The notes under the pieces were generated by a model that did not search any database, was not told the DNA's origin, and saw only the letters and a program-made list of their open reading frames with translations. This document shows, piece by piece, positions 1 through 7,062 of a stretch of 57,363 bases of DNA (position 1 is the first letter of the stretch; each line of letters begins with the position of its first letter). Source of the stretch: Candidatus Gastranaerophilales bacterium (GTDB lineage Bacteria; Cyanobacteriota; Vampirovibrionia; Gastranaerophilales; Gastranaerophilaceae); NCBI GenBank assembly GCA_900552525.1, contig UNSK01000008.1:1-57363 (forward strand). The letters run 5' to 3'. The position numbers and the translations under genes were made by a program.

Positions 1-6
1 AGAATT

Positions 7-47
7 TTTTGATAATATTTGCAAAAAAGAATATTACATTATCAAAA
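7..47. repeat. 10-bp inverted repeat upstream of the exporter gene
   Basis: The 10-mer at 7-16 is the exact reverse complement of the one at 38-47, with a 21-nt AT-rich spacer. It lies just upstream of the candidate promoter of the first gene. It may be the end of an upstream transcription unit that lies outside the window, or an operator. Neither role can be decided from the window. Confidence 0.4.
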
Positions 48-51
48 GTTT

Positions 52-80
52 TTGCAGAAAATTCTTGTGGATGATAAAAT
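52..80 (+). promoter_or_regulatory. Candidate sigma-70 promoter for the msbA-like/ugd operon
   Basis: A TTGCAG -35 box (52-57) and a TAAAAT -10 box (75-80) are separated by 17 nt. They lie about 55 nt before the start codon of the exporter gene. A TGTGG element just ahead of the -10 recurs at several promoters in this window. Confidence 0.5.
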
Positions 81-135
81 AGAAAGAGTACAGAGAGCTC
101 TTACAGTTTAAGGGAGTAGCATAAAGGGGAAATTG

Positions 136-1959
136 ATGAAATTAAGCAGCACATCGGCACAGAATTCTTTTAAATATGGATGGTTATTAGCGAGAATTTT
201 TCCATATATTAAACCATACATGTTCAGGATAATTTGCGGGTTTTTAGTCGCAATTCCTCTTGGTTTACTTGATGGGGTCACAGCGTTTGCTCTAAAACCT
301 TATATGGATTATGTTGTTGGAAAGCAAGACTGGGTATTTCATCTGTACGGCTATGAATTTACTTTAACCTGGCAGCTTTTTGCTTTCATTATTCCGTTTG
401 GCGTAATCTTATTTGCAGGATTTCAAGGTGTTTTAAGATATTTAAATGACTATATTTCAGCTTGGACTTCTCAAAGAATAACTAACGATGTTAAAATGGA
501 TTTATTTCATAAGTTAATCTATATGGATCCTCAATTTTTTGACGAAAATCCATCCGGAATCGTTATTTCAAGATACATGAACGATCCACAGACTGCTTCT
601 GCCGGTATTGTCGATCAGATTAAAACAATTACCACAAGTTTGTTTGGCGCATTAGGACTTGTAGCTGTTATGCTCTATAGCTCTTGGAAGCTAGCTTTAA
701 TTGGTGTTGCGGTTTTATGCGTTGCTTTTATTCCGGTTGCTCTTATTAGAAAGAGGATAAAATCAGCTTCTAATAAAAACATGGTAATCGGCGGTAACAT
801 AACCACAAATATCAATGAAACATATAACGGTAATAAAGTTATGGCCGCTTATGAATTGCAAGACAGGCAGGAAAACTATTTTAGAGATCAAATCTGGGAG
901 TCTTTCAATGTCAATATGTCATTAACAAAGCGTTCAGCCTGGATGAGTCCTCTAATGTACGTAATTGCATCCTGTGGTATTGCTACAGTACTGGGCTACG
1001 GAACTCATTTAATAACTTCCGGACAAATGACTGCGGGTGCGTTTGCTTCTTTTGTTACTTCGTTGCTGCTTCTTTATAAGCCTGTAAAAACTCTCGGTAA
1101 CACTTTGACAAATATTCAAAATATCTTTGTTGCAATGGGAAGGGTTTTTGAATTATTTGATTTACATCCTAATATTAAGGATAAAAAAGATGCAATAACT
1201 CTTAAAGGATTAAATAATAAAGTAGAGTTCAAAAATGTTTGTTTTGAATATGTAGAAAACCATCCGGTGCTTAAGAATTTGAGTCTTACTGTAAACAAGA
1301 ACGAAACTGTTGCTATTGTAGGTAATTCCGGCGGTGGAAAATCTACTCTGGTTAATTTATTACCTAGATTTTATGACATTACATCGGGCTCAATTACAAT
1401 TGACGGTATAGATATAAGAGATTTGTCGCTGCATTCTCTTAGAAGTCATATTGCAGTCGTTTTTCAGGATAATTTTTTATTTTCAGGTTCAATAAGAGAG
1501 AATATATTAATGGGAAATCCTGAAGCGACAGAAGAAGAGCTAAATCAAGCTATAGAATCAGCTCATCTTCAAGAAATGATAGAAGAACTTCCTGATGGAA
1601 TTGACACTATTCTTGGAGAACGCGGCATGACATTGTCCGGCGGTCAGCGCCAGCGTGTTGCGATTGCAAGAGCTATGATTAAGAGTACTCCTATCGTAAT
1701 TCTTGATGAGGCAACATCCGCACTTGATAACAAATCAGAAGCTATTGTGCAAAAAGCTCTTGATAATTTGATTAAAAATAAAACAGTATTTGTAATTGCT
1801 CATAGATTGTCTACTATCAAGAACGCTAATAGAATTGCTGTTATTAATGAAGGAGAACTGGTTGAGCTGGGAAACCATGATGAGCTTATGTCAATTCCTT
1901 CTGGACAGTATAAGGCTCTGTATGAAATGCAATTTAAAAAAGAGGAAGCTGCAGTATAA
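136..1959 (+). CDS. msbA: MsbA-type ABC exporter (fused membrane and ATPase domains)
   Basis: Half-transporter of 607 residues with an N-terminal six-helix type I exporter membrane domain (about residues 15-330) and a C-terminal nucleotide-binding domain. Walker A GNSGGGKST starts at residue 396, the LSGGQRQR signature at about 500, and Walker B ends in D524-E525. Length and order match MsbA/lipid A exporters, which flip lipid-linked glycolipids across the inner membrane as homodimers. I start it at the ATG at 136, 5 nt after an AGGGGA ribosome-binding site, rather than the adjacent TTG at 133. The UDP-glucose dehydrogenase gene follows with no gap, which supports a role in envelope glycan or lipid export. 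The exact substrate is unknown, and another multidrug/lipid exporter is possible. Confidence 0.85.
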   Translation: MKLSSTSAQNSFKYGWLLARIFPYIKPYMFRIICGFLVAIPLGLLDGVTAFALKPYMDYVVGKQDWVFHLYGYEFTLTWQLFAFIIPFGVILFAGFQGVLRYLNDYISAWTSQRITNDVKMDLFHKLIYMDPQFFDENPSGIVISRYMNDPQTASAGIVDQIKTITTSLFGALGLVAVMLYSSWKLALIGVAVLCVAFIPVALIRKRIKSASNKNMVIGGNITTNINETYNGNKVMAAYELQDRQENYFRDQIWESFNVNMSLTKRSAWMSPLMYVIASCGIATVLGYGTHLITSGQMTAGAFASFVTSLLLLYKPVKTLGNTLTNIQNIFVAMGRVFELFDLHPNIKDKKDAITLKGLNNKVEFKNVCFEYVENHPVLKNLSLTVNKNETVAIVGNSGGGKSTLVNLLPRFYDITSGSITIDGIDIRDLSLHSLRSHIAVVFQDNFLFSGSIRENILMGNPEATEEELNQAIESAHLQEMIEELPDGIDTILGERGMTLSGGQRQRVAIARAMIKSTPIVILDEATSALDNKSEAIVQKALDNLIKNKTVFVIAHRLSTIKNANRIAVINEGELVELGNHDELMSIPSGQYKALYEMQFKKEEAAV

Positions 1960-3258
1960 ATGAAACTTTGTGTTATAGGTACTGGATATGTAGGATTGGT
2001 AGCAGGAGCATGTCTTGCAGATATGGGAAATGATGTTATCTGTGTGGATAACAACGAAGAAAAGCTAAAGCAGTTAGAGCAGGGGATTATTCCTATATAT
2101 GAGCCTGGATTGGAGGAGCTGGTTACTTCAAATGTTTCAGAACACAGGCTAAAATTTTCTTCTGATTTAGATGATGCTGTAAAGAAGTCAGAAGTCTGTT
2201 TTATCGCTGTAGGAACCCCACAAAGAGACGATGGCTCTGCGGATTTGAGCAGTGTTTACAGCGTTGCAGAATCTATTGCAAAAGCAATGAACGGATACAA
2301 AGTTATTGTTGATAAGTCGACTGTACCAGTTGGAACTGCAGACGAAGTAACTCAAATAATACGTAAGAATACAGAGTTTGATTTTGATGTTGTTTCAAAT
2401 CCGGAATTTTTAAAACAGGGAAATGCTGTGGACGATTTTCTTGCTCCGGATAGAGTAATAATTGGATCGGATTCTCCACGAGCAACTGCAATAATGCAGG
2501 AAATTTATTCACCATATCTGAGAACAGCCAACCGTATTGTTATTATGGATGTGAAATCAGCAGAAATGACGAAGTATGCAGCTAATTCATTTTTGGCAAC
2601 AAAAATTTCGTTTATGAATGAAATCGCAACTCTTTGTGAAAAAGTCGGTGCAAATGCTGAAAAGGTTAGAATTGGCATGGCAACAGATATGAGAATAGGA
2701 AGCAAATTTTTATTCCCCGGTGTAGGCTACGGCGGAAGTTGTTTTCCTAAAGATGTAAAGGCTTTGATTCAGACCGGCTGTGAGCATGACTGCGATATGA
2801 TGATTGTGCAGGCAGTTGATAAAGTTAATAAAAGACAGAAGGCTAACTTTGTATCAAAAATCGTAAATAGATTTGGCGAAGATTTAAAAGGGCTTACATT
2901 TGCTGTATGGGGACTTGCATTTAAGCCCAAAACCAATGATATGCGCGAAGCTCCGGCTATTTATGTGATTGAAGAACTTCTGAAAAGAGGCGCTTTAATA
3001 AGAGGGTTTGATCCGAAGGCTATGGATACTGCAAAACAGCTTTTTGGCGACAAGATTTTATATGCACAAAATGCATATGATGCTTTATCAGGAGCCGATG
3101 CAATGCTGCTTCTTACAGAGTGGAATGAATTTAGGCGGCCGGATTACGATAAAATGGCAAAGCTGTTGAAGCAAAAAATTATTTTTGACGGCAGAAACCA
3201 GTACGATAAAGCAAAATTAATTTCAAAAGGTTTCGAATATTATAATATAGGTGAATAG
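1960..3258 (+). CDS. ugd: UDP-glucose 6-dehydrogenase
   Basis: Oxidises UDP-glucose to UDP-glucuronate with 2 NAD+, supplying uronic acid for surface polysaccharide. The 432-residue protein has the N-terminal Rossmann motif GTGYVGL (residues 7-13), the EFLKQGNAVDDF segment typical of the family, and the catalytic loop GGSCFPKD with nucleophile Cys261. The C-terminal UDP-binding domain includes GLAFKPKTNDMRE. The ATG follows the stop codon of the exporter gene directly, so the two are almost certainly one operon and translationally coupled. Nothing is missing from the catalytic core. A closely related UDP-sugar dehydrogenase (for example UDP-ManNAc type) is less likely given the UGD-type motifs. 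Confidence 0.93.
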   Translation: MKLCVIGTGYVGLVAGACLADMGNDVICVDNNEEKLKQLEQGIIPIYEPGLEELVTSNVSEHRLKFSSDLDDAVKKSEVCFIAVGTPQRDDGSADLSSVYSVAESIAKAMNGYKVIVDKSTVPVGTADEVTQIIRKNTEFDFDVVSNPEFLKQGNAVDDFLAPDRVIIGSDSPRATAIMQEIYSPYLRTANRIVIMDVKSAEMTKYAANSFLATKISFMNEIATLCEKVGANAEKVRIGMATDMRIGSKFLFPGVGYGGSCFPKDVKALIQTGCEHDCDMMIVQAVDKVNKRQKANFVSKIVNRFGEDLKGLTFAVWGLAFKPKTNDMREAPAIYVIEELLKRGALIRGFDPKAMDTAKQLFGDKILYAQNAYDALSGADAMLLLTEWNEFRRPDYDKMAKLLKQKIIFDGRNQYDKAKLISKGFEYYNIGE

Positions 3259-3259
3259 G

Positions 3260-3673
3260 CTATTTCACAGGTCGCATTTGAAAATCATATAAGTCTGATT
3301 CATACATAATCCAACAGTCAATTCCATTTTTATCGGCAACCTGCTGCATACGTTCTATATATTTCTGTTCCTTTTCGGGTTTTTCAACAATAAGAACTAT
3401 ACCGGGTTTTCTACAGGTTTTAATGCTGTAATAAAGGCACTGTCCAATACTTTCGTATACTTTATTAGCAAAATCAAATTCTATAGCATGGGTTTTAGTC
3501 AGACAATCAACACGGGTTTTATCATTGAGTCGATATTCCTTTACTCCAAGAACTTCACTGCACCACTTGCTTTGATACTGAGATTCGTTATGAAGTCTTT
3601 GAGAAGCATAAAGCGGTAATGCTAATGAAGAAAAAATAAAGATAATAAAAGTTTTAAGCCTGATAGCCTGCAT
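3260..3673 (-). CDS. Secreted protein with a possible PD-(D/E)XK nuclease-like core
   Basis: Small protein of 137 residues with a hydrophobic N-terminal signal segment (about residues 8-23). The mature part has the spacing RVDCLT...AIEFDFANK followed by YESIGQCLYYS and GIVLIVE. Acid-x10-E-x-D-x3-K before an amphipathic helix is the layout of PD-(D/E)XK-type enzymes, and the helix reading IGQxLYY fits that fold. This is inference from the pattern, since I cannot place it in a named family. The gene is convergent with ugd, and its stop lies 1 nt from that of ugd. Four cysteines in the mature region could form disulfides, consistent with export. Confidence 0.6.
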   Translation of the reverse strand: MQAIRLKTFIIFIFSSLALPLYASQRLHNESQYQSKWCSEVLGVKEYRLNDKTRVDCLTKTHAIEFDFANKVYESIGQCLYYSIKTCRKPGIVLIVEKPEKEQKYIERMQQVADKNGIDCWIMYESDLYDFQMRPVK

Positions 3674-3809
3674 TTCAGTTTATATAACCTTTTGAGGTAT
3701 TTTAGCATATGGAGAATACTAAGTAAACTCGGGTACATGGCTTATTTTTATAAGGGTAGGAAATTAGTATAATAATAAAGTATGAAAAAGATATGAAAGG
3801 GAAATTTAA

Positions 3810-4109
3810 ATGAAAGATGTTTTTGTGCTGCTTAACAACAATATAAGAGAGCTGTTTCGCCAAACCAGCTTTTGGATAGGAGTAATAATTGTATTACAAA
3901 TTTTAATGATATGGCTTATCATATATGTTTATCTAGAGTTAAGTGACAGCAATTATCATTTTTATATGAATACAAAAACAAGTATGGAAAGTATACACCA
4001 TGTCAAGATTGATAAATATGACGGCAGTTTTGAGCGTGAGCTGTCTACAGAAGAAAAACTAATCCGTAAGCAAAATCAAAGATGGCACTTAAGAAAGCTT
4101 TTTAAGTAG
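3810..4109 (+). CDS. Small single-span membrane protein, unknown function
   Basis: Protein of 99 residues with one strong transmembrane segment at about residues 18-43 (WIGVIIVLQILMIWLIIYVY) and a charged Lys/Arg/Glu-rich C-terminal tail. It has a good ribosome-binding site (GAAAGGGAAA) ahead of the ATG and a TATAAT-like -10 at 3768-3773. No domain is recognised. It is convergent with the repressor-like gene that follows, with stops 4 nt apart. It could be a small inner-membrane accessory protein; no function is claimed. Confidence 0.6.
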   Translation: MKDVFVLLNNNIRELFRQTSFWIGVIIVLQILMIWLIIYVYLELSDSNYHFYMNTKTSMESIHHVKIDKYDGSFERELSTEEKLIRKQNQRWHLRKLFK

Positions 4110-4112
4110 TAA

Positions 4113-4571
4113 TTATTCAATATGTCCGAATAACAGCCAGTCAAAGTTTGTTTTTGAAAATCTGGTCTTTATCTTAAGCAATTCTTCTCCATTAGGGTAT
4201 TTATTTTTCATAACAAATTCATTCAGTCTTTTTTCGGATATATCCAAGAATTTGGCAAACTCTTTACTGTCAAGGATTTTAGAAGCGACCTGAAGCATGA
4301 GCATACGTTTGCCCCACTGGTCAAAATCGTACTGAATGCCAAGGTTAAAATCCGGCAAGAGTTCTGGTTCTTTTGCAAGCTCAGGTTTGTATATGGAAAC
4401 TCCATAATATTTTTCGATTTTTTGGAGTTCAGATACAGTAATCTCACTGTTATTTTTAGCCCTTTTGCTAATATTAGCTTTGCCGCAATCAAGAATTTTG
4501 GCAAAATCAGCGAGAAAAATTTTCTGATTAGTTAAATTTTGTAAAGTATCTTGAAGCTCTAAAAAATTCAT
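4113..4571 (-). CDS. Repressor-like protein with two helix-turn-helix-like segments
   Basis: Protein of 152 residues. The N-terminal part (about residues 15-60) reads as an XRE-type helix-turn-helix: LADFAKILDCGKANISKRAK followed by a KIEKYYGVSIY helix. The C-terminal part (about 100-150) repeats the pattern with FAKFLDISEKRLNEFV and ends in FDWLLFGH, like the W-LL-x-G end of phage CI-type DNA-binding domains. Two such units in one chain would allow binding to paired half-sites. Its start codon lies 25 nt from a divergent strong promoter flanked by the direct repeat GGTATACT, so it may regulate that promoter and itself. Target and ligand are unknown. Confidence 0.65.
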   Translation of the reverse strand: MNFLELQDTLQNLTNQKIFLADFAKILDCGKANISKRAKNNSEITVSELQKIEKYYGVSIYKPELAKEPELLPDFNLGIQYDFDQWGKRMLMLQVASKILDSKEFAKFLDISEKRLNEFVMKNKYPNGEELLKIKTRFSKTNFDWLLFGHIE

Positions 4572-4582
4572 GGCTGCCTATC

Positions 4583-4624
4583 GGTATACTAATACTTGAC
4601 TATTTAGTTTACTTGTGGTATACT
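4583..4624. promoter_or_regulatory. Direct repeat GGTATACT overlapping divergent promoter region (operator candidate)
   Basis: GGTATACT occurs at 4583-4590 and again at 4617-4624, a period of 34 nt or about three helical turns. The second copy contains the -10 box of the rightward promoter. The region separates the repressor-like gene from the candidate ncRNA, so it is a reasonable operator for the adjacent helix-turn-helix protein. No binding has been shown. Confidence 0.35.
4596..4624 (+). promoter_or_regulatory. Strong sigma-70 promoter reading into a gene-free stretch
   Basis: TTGACT (4596-4601) and TATACT (4619-4624) are separated by exactly 17 nt, with TGTGG just ahead of the -10. This is the best consensus promoter seen in the window. 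Transcription would start near 4631 and read rightwards, although no conventional gene begins before tRNA-Ser at 5017. Confidence 0.7.
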
Positions 4625-4788
4625 TTCTTTGTAAGCAAAATAGTTTGGAAAACACAATGTTAACGCATGGTGTTTAAATGTGATGAGAAAGAATGTAGTT
4701 TCTTAAGTCAACAAAAAAATTATACAGAAAATGGCGGTAAAAAGCAATTATTCAATCGTCTATTCTAAATAAACATAAGGATATCAGT

Positions 4789-4866
4789 ATGATAGGGGAT
4801 GCGCACCATACACCCTTTCACATGGTGCGCAGTACACCCTTAGGAGTAGAAACGGCTGACAGATAA
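4789..4866 (+). CDS. Possible 25-residue peptide inside the candidate ncRNA
   Basis: ATG at 4789 is preceded by AAGGAT with 6-nt spacing. The frame reads M-I-G-D-A-H-H-T-P-F-H-M and continues to a TAA at 4864. The 9-bp hairpin at 4801-4830 lies within its coding sequence and could affect translation. It is rich in His and Pro and has no hydrophobic segment. Such a short frame can occur by chance, so the ribosome-binding site is the only positive support. Confidence 0.25.
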   Translation: MIGDAHHTPFHMVRSTPLGVETADR

Positions 4867-4934
4867 ATAGTAAAAACGAGTTTTTATTAACGCATACAGG
4901 GCAGTATGCGCAATAAGGATTTGTCTAGTCTGTT

Positions 4935-4963
4935 GGATGCCGTTACTCTGGCATCCTTTCTTT
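4935..4963 (+). terminator. Intrinsic terminator-like hairpin of the candidate ncRNA
   Basis: A perfect 7-bp GC-rich stem (GGATGCC/GGCATCC) with an 8-nt loop is followed by TTTCTTTA. It lies 11 nt upstream of the tRNA-Ser -35 box, so it separates the two transcription units. Confidence 0.6.
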
Positions 4964-4973
4964 AATATTAGGG

Positions 4974-5002
4974 TTTACAATCTTGTTTAGTTTTAGTACA
5001 AT
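4974..5002 (+). promoter_or_regulatory. Promoter of tRNA-Ser
   Basis: TTTACA (4974-4979) and TACAAT (4997-5002) are separated by 17 nt. The tRNA 5' end begins 15 nt after the -10 box. Confidence 0.65.
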
Positions 5003-5016
5003 ATTAATTAACGCGA

Positions 5017-5103
5017 AGAGGGGTGTCCGAGCGGTTTAAGGTGCAATCTTGGAAAGGTTGTGTAGGAGTAATTCTACCGTGGGTTCGAATCCCATCCCCT
5101 CTG
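5017..5103 (+). tRNA. tRNA-Ser (anticodon GGA)
   Basis: Acceptor arms AGAGGGG and CCCCTCT pair fully and the discriminator is G. The anticodon loop TTGGAAA gives GGA at 5051-5053. The long variable arm (GTGTAGGAGTAATTCTAC) is typical of serine tRNAs, and the T arm contains GGTTCGAATCC. The 3' CCA is not encoded. Confidence 0.95.
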
Positions 5104-5141
5104 TTTTTAATTTTAAAACTAATGGTTAATAAGGAGAGATG

Positions 5142-5882
5142 ATGAAAAAATTAAAAGGGTTCACACTTGCTGAAGGGCTTATAACTCTGACTATTTGTGG
5201 AATTGTTGCTGTAGTCGCATTGCCCGGATTGATGGCAAAGAGAGATATTGTTGAACATCATGCTCATTTACAGAAAGCTTATGCAGAGTTAAATGACTTT
5301 GCTTCATATTTTCAGGCGGATCACTCAATGACAGCTTCTGAATATTACCGTATAAATGGGTCAACAGAGTTTTACAAAGAGTTTGGAGATTATCTGGCGA
5401 CTATGTCTAAGGTAAGTGATTGGCGTCATGATTCTGATTCATCTGTTACCAAACCTTATGATTTTTATACACTAAAAACTCATGCAAAACAGAATTGGCC
5501 GTGTGATACGACTGGTATAAGATCTGATTCTTTAGGACGATTAATAAGTTTTGATGATGCTCCTAAAGAAGGGTATAATGGGCCTAGAATTTGTATTGAT
5601 ACAAATGGGCAAAAAGGACCAAACACTTTTGGTATAGATATATTTTCATTCCTGTTTACAGTTGATGGAGAGGTAATTCCGGATGGACAGGAGCATCCAA
5701 AGAATTGGTATGGAGGGCAAGGAATTGCCTGGGAGGCCGGTGCTATCAAGGGTGCTGCAAATTGTTACAATCATGTTCAAGGTATAAACTGCGCATATTA
5801 CGCTATTAATGATATTAGTCCGCTTGATAGTTCAAGAACATATTGGGAGGATTATATCGGACGAAAAGATTACCAGAAATAA
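5142..5882 (+). CDS. Prepilin-like protein (type IV pilin / type II pseudopilin N-terminus)
   Basis: Protein of 246 residues with a class III leader MKKLKG cleaved before FTLAEGL, including the hallmark Glu at +5 of the mature chain, then a hydrophobic helix to about residue 27. Prepilin peptidase would cleave and methylate it, and the product would enter a type IV pilus or type II secretion pseudopilus. The C-terminal domain (about 120-235) is Cys-, Gly- and Asp-rich and contains ICIDTNGQKGPNTFGIDIFSF, an Asp-rich segment like the calcium sites of major pseudopilins (inference). AAGGAGA favours the ATG at 5142 over the one at 5139. It stands alone with its own terminator, 39 nt after tRNA-Ser. 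Which assembly system it serves is not visible here. Confidence 0.8.
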   Translation: MKKLKGFTLAEGLITLTICGIVAVVALPGLMAKRDIVEHHAHLQKAYAELNDFASYFQADHSMTASEYYRINGSTEFYKEFGDYLATMSKVSDWRHDSDSSVTKPYDFYTLKTHAKQNWPCDTTGIRSDSLGRLISFDDAPKEGYNGPRICIDTNGQKGPNTFGIDIFSFLFTVDGEVIPDGQEHPKNWYGGQGIAWEAGAIKGAANCYNHVQGINCAYYAINDISPLDSSRTYWEDYIGRKDYQK

Positions 5883-5883
5883 T

Positions 5884-5917
5884 AAAAAAGGATTAGATAT
5901 TAATCTAATCCTTTTTT
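5884..5917 (+). terminator. Terminator of the prepilin-like gene
   Basis: A perfect stem AAAAAAGGATTAGAT / ATCTAATCCTTTTTT with a short loop ends in a T run, immediately after the stop codon. Confidence 0.85.
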
Positions 5918-6036
5918 CTCATACCAAAGTTATAGATTTTTTGCATAAAATAATCATCTATTCTAATGATTTATTTTCTTTTTAATATTGTTAAGCTATA
6001 AATGTAAAAGAGTCTGAGAATAAAGAAAGGAATAGT

Positions 6037-6645
6037 ATGTCAAAAATTAACAACGTAGGTTTAAACCTTGGGCAGAAAATTGCTAATCCGTTCAAAACAT
6101 CTCGCAATATCACAACCCCAAATCCGTTCAAATACTCAAACTTTGAGGGGAACAGTTTGCCATTTGCCGATGTTTTCGACGGATTTGAACAAAAGAAAGT
6201 AAACAAATTGAAGATGATTTCATCTTCTGTTGCAGGCAGCATGACTAAAATGAAGTCTTTACTTCCTGAATCAATCGTAAACTTTGTAAACAGAGTTAGA
6301 GGCGGTATTTCAAGTGCTTGGAACTACGCTAAAAATACAAATATTTCTGATATTGCCGGTATAAAAAATATCTCAGAAGCTTGGAATAATACAATGAGCA
6401 TGGATGTTGCTGACATTGGAAAAGGTCTTTCTAATTCAATTTCCGGTCTAGGTAACAGCATTTCAAATAAAATGTCCTTCTTGAATAAAGACGTTACTGA
6501 TATTGGAAAAGGACTTGCTGATAAGTGGAATTCTTTAATTAGCAGTGTTCATCACAACAAAATCACAAAGGATACTCCTGTTCAAGATTTAAAAGCTATG
6601 TGGGAACATGAAATTAACCTTATGTCTGAAAGAGAGGCTGCATAA
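6037..6645 (+). CDS. Unknown protein with N-terminal NPFK/NFEG motif and internal repeats
   Basis: Protein of 202 residues with no signal peptide and no recognised domain. The N-terminus carries NPFK twice (about residues 18 and 31) followed by NFEGNSLPFADVF. The rest is predicted helical and includes a repeat DVxDIGKGL (DVADIGKGLSNS and DVTDIGKGLADK) flanking SISGLGNSISNKMSFL. AAAGAAAGGA precedes the ATG. The next gene overlaps it by 1 nt (TAATG), so the two are coupled. The NFxG element resembles N-terminal elements of other unknown proteins in this window. Function unknown; it may be a lineage-specific structural or secreted protein. Confidence 0.7.
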   Translation: MSKINNVGLNLGQKIANPFKTSRNITTPNPFKYSNFEGNSLPFADVFDGFEQKKVNKLKMISSSVAGSMTKMKSLLPESIVNFVNRVRGGISSAWNYAKNTNISDIAGIKNISEAWNNTMSMDVADIGKGLSNSISGLGNSISNKMSFLNKDVTDIGKGLADKWNSLISSVHHNKITKDTPVQDLKAMWEHEINLMSEREAA

Positions 6646-7001
6646 TGAATAAAAATATTGCTGAAATTATTGATGCTCTTACAGCTCATGAAGACACAAG
6701 CTCAATTCAAGTTCTGGAAGAATTAGGTACTAATTCTCCTGATAATGAAATTAGAGAATACACATCACGTGCTCTAGTAAAGAAAAATTTGCACGATTCA
6801 TTAAAAGTTGTGATTATCAATCAAGGTAAAGGTATTAATGACCTTTCTCCTGCTGTTGCTATGAGCACTATTAATGAAATTCTTTCTTTAAAAGATAAAT
6901 CAGAAGTTATAAAAATTTTAGATGATACAATCAACATGCACTCTGATGAAGCTGTAAAAGAAAATGCTCGTTCAGTAAAATCTTTATTGGCTTTGAGTTA
7001 A
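6645..7001 (+). CDS. Small all-helical protein, HEAT-like, unknown function
   Basis: Protein of 118 residues predicted to be a chain of helix pairs: AEIIDALTAH, SSIQVLEELG, NEIREYTSRALVKKN, LSPAVAMSTINEILSL, SEVIKILDDTI and DEAVKENARSVKSLLAL. The pattern of short amphipathic helices with small residues at turns resembles HEAT-type scaffolds, but no family is certain. Its ATG overlaps the stop of the preceding gene by 1 nt, suggesting translational coupling and possibly a complex of the two products. A strong bidirectional terminator follows. Confidence 0.65.
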   Translation: MNKNIAEIIDALTAHEDTSSIQVLEELGTNSPDNEIREYTSRALVKKNLHDSLKVVIINQGKGINDLSPAVAMSTINEILSLKDKSEVIKILDDTINMHSDEAVKENARSVKSLLALS

Positions 7002-7020
7002 TTATAGCTGGATTTAAGAA

Positions 7021-7053
7021 AAAAAAAGAGCCGTCTTAACGGCTCTTTTTTTT
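7021..7053. terminator. Bidirectional terminator between convergent units
   Basis: AAAGAGCCGT and ACGGCTCTTT pair perfectly around a 4-nt loop, with an A run before and a T run after. It serves both the rightward two-gene unit and the leftward autotransporter gene. Confidence 0.9.
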
Positions 7054-7062
7054 CTCTTACAC

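Larger units (their letters stand above)
4631..4963 (+). ncRNA. Candidate structured non-coding RNA
   Basis: This stretch lies between a consensus promoter and a terminator-like hairpin and lacks a long reading frame. It holds three hairpins: a perfect 9-bp stem (4801-4809 with 4822-4830, 12-nt loop), a perfect 7-bp stem (4891-4897 with 4904-4910, 6-nt loop) and a GGATGCC/GGCATCC stem (4935-4941 with 4950-4956) followed by a T-rich run. The short string ACACCC occurs in the first loop and again after the stem. I do not recognise RNase P RNA, tmRNA, SRP RNA or 6S RNA in it. A 25-codon reading frame lies inside (4789-4866), so a dual RNA/peptide role is possible. Confidence 0.45.

Noticed and set aside
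5017..5882. Prophage or integrative element at tRNA-Ser
   Set aside because: Only a prepilin-like gene follows; no integrase, no phage structural gene and no repeated tRNA end.
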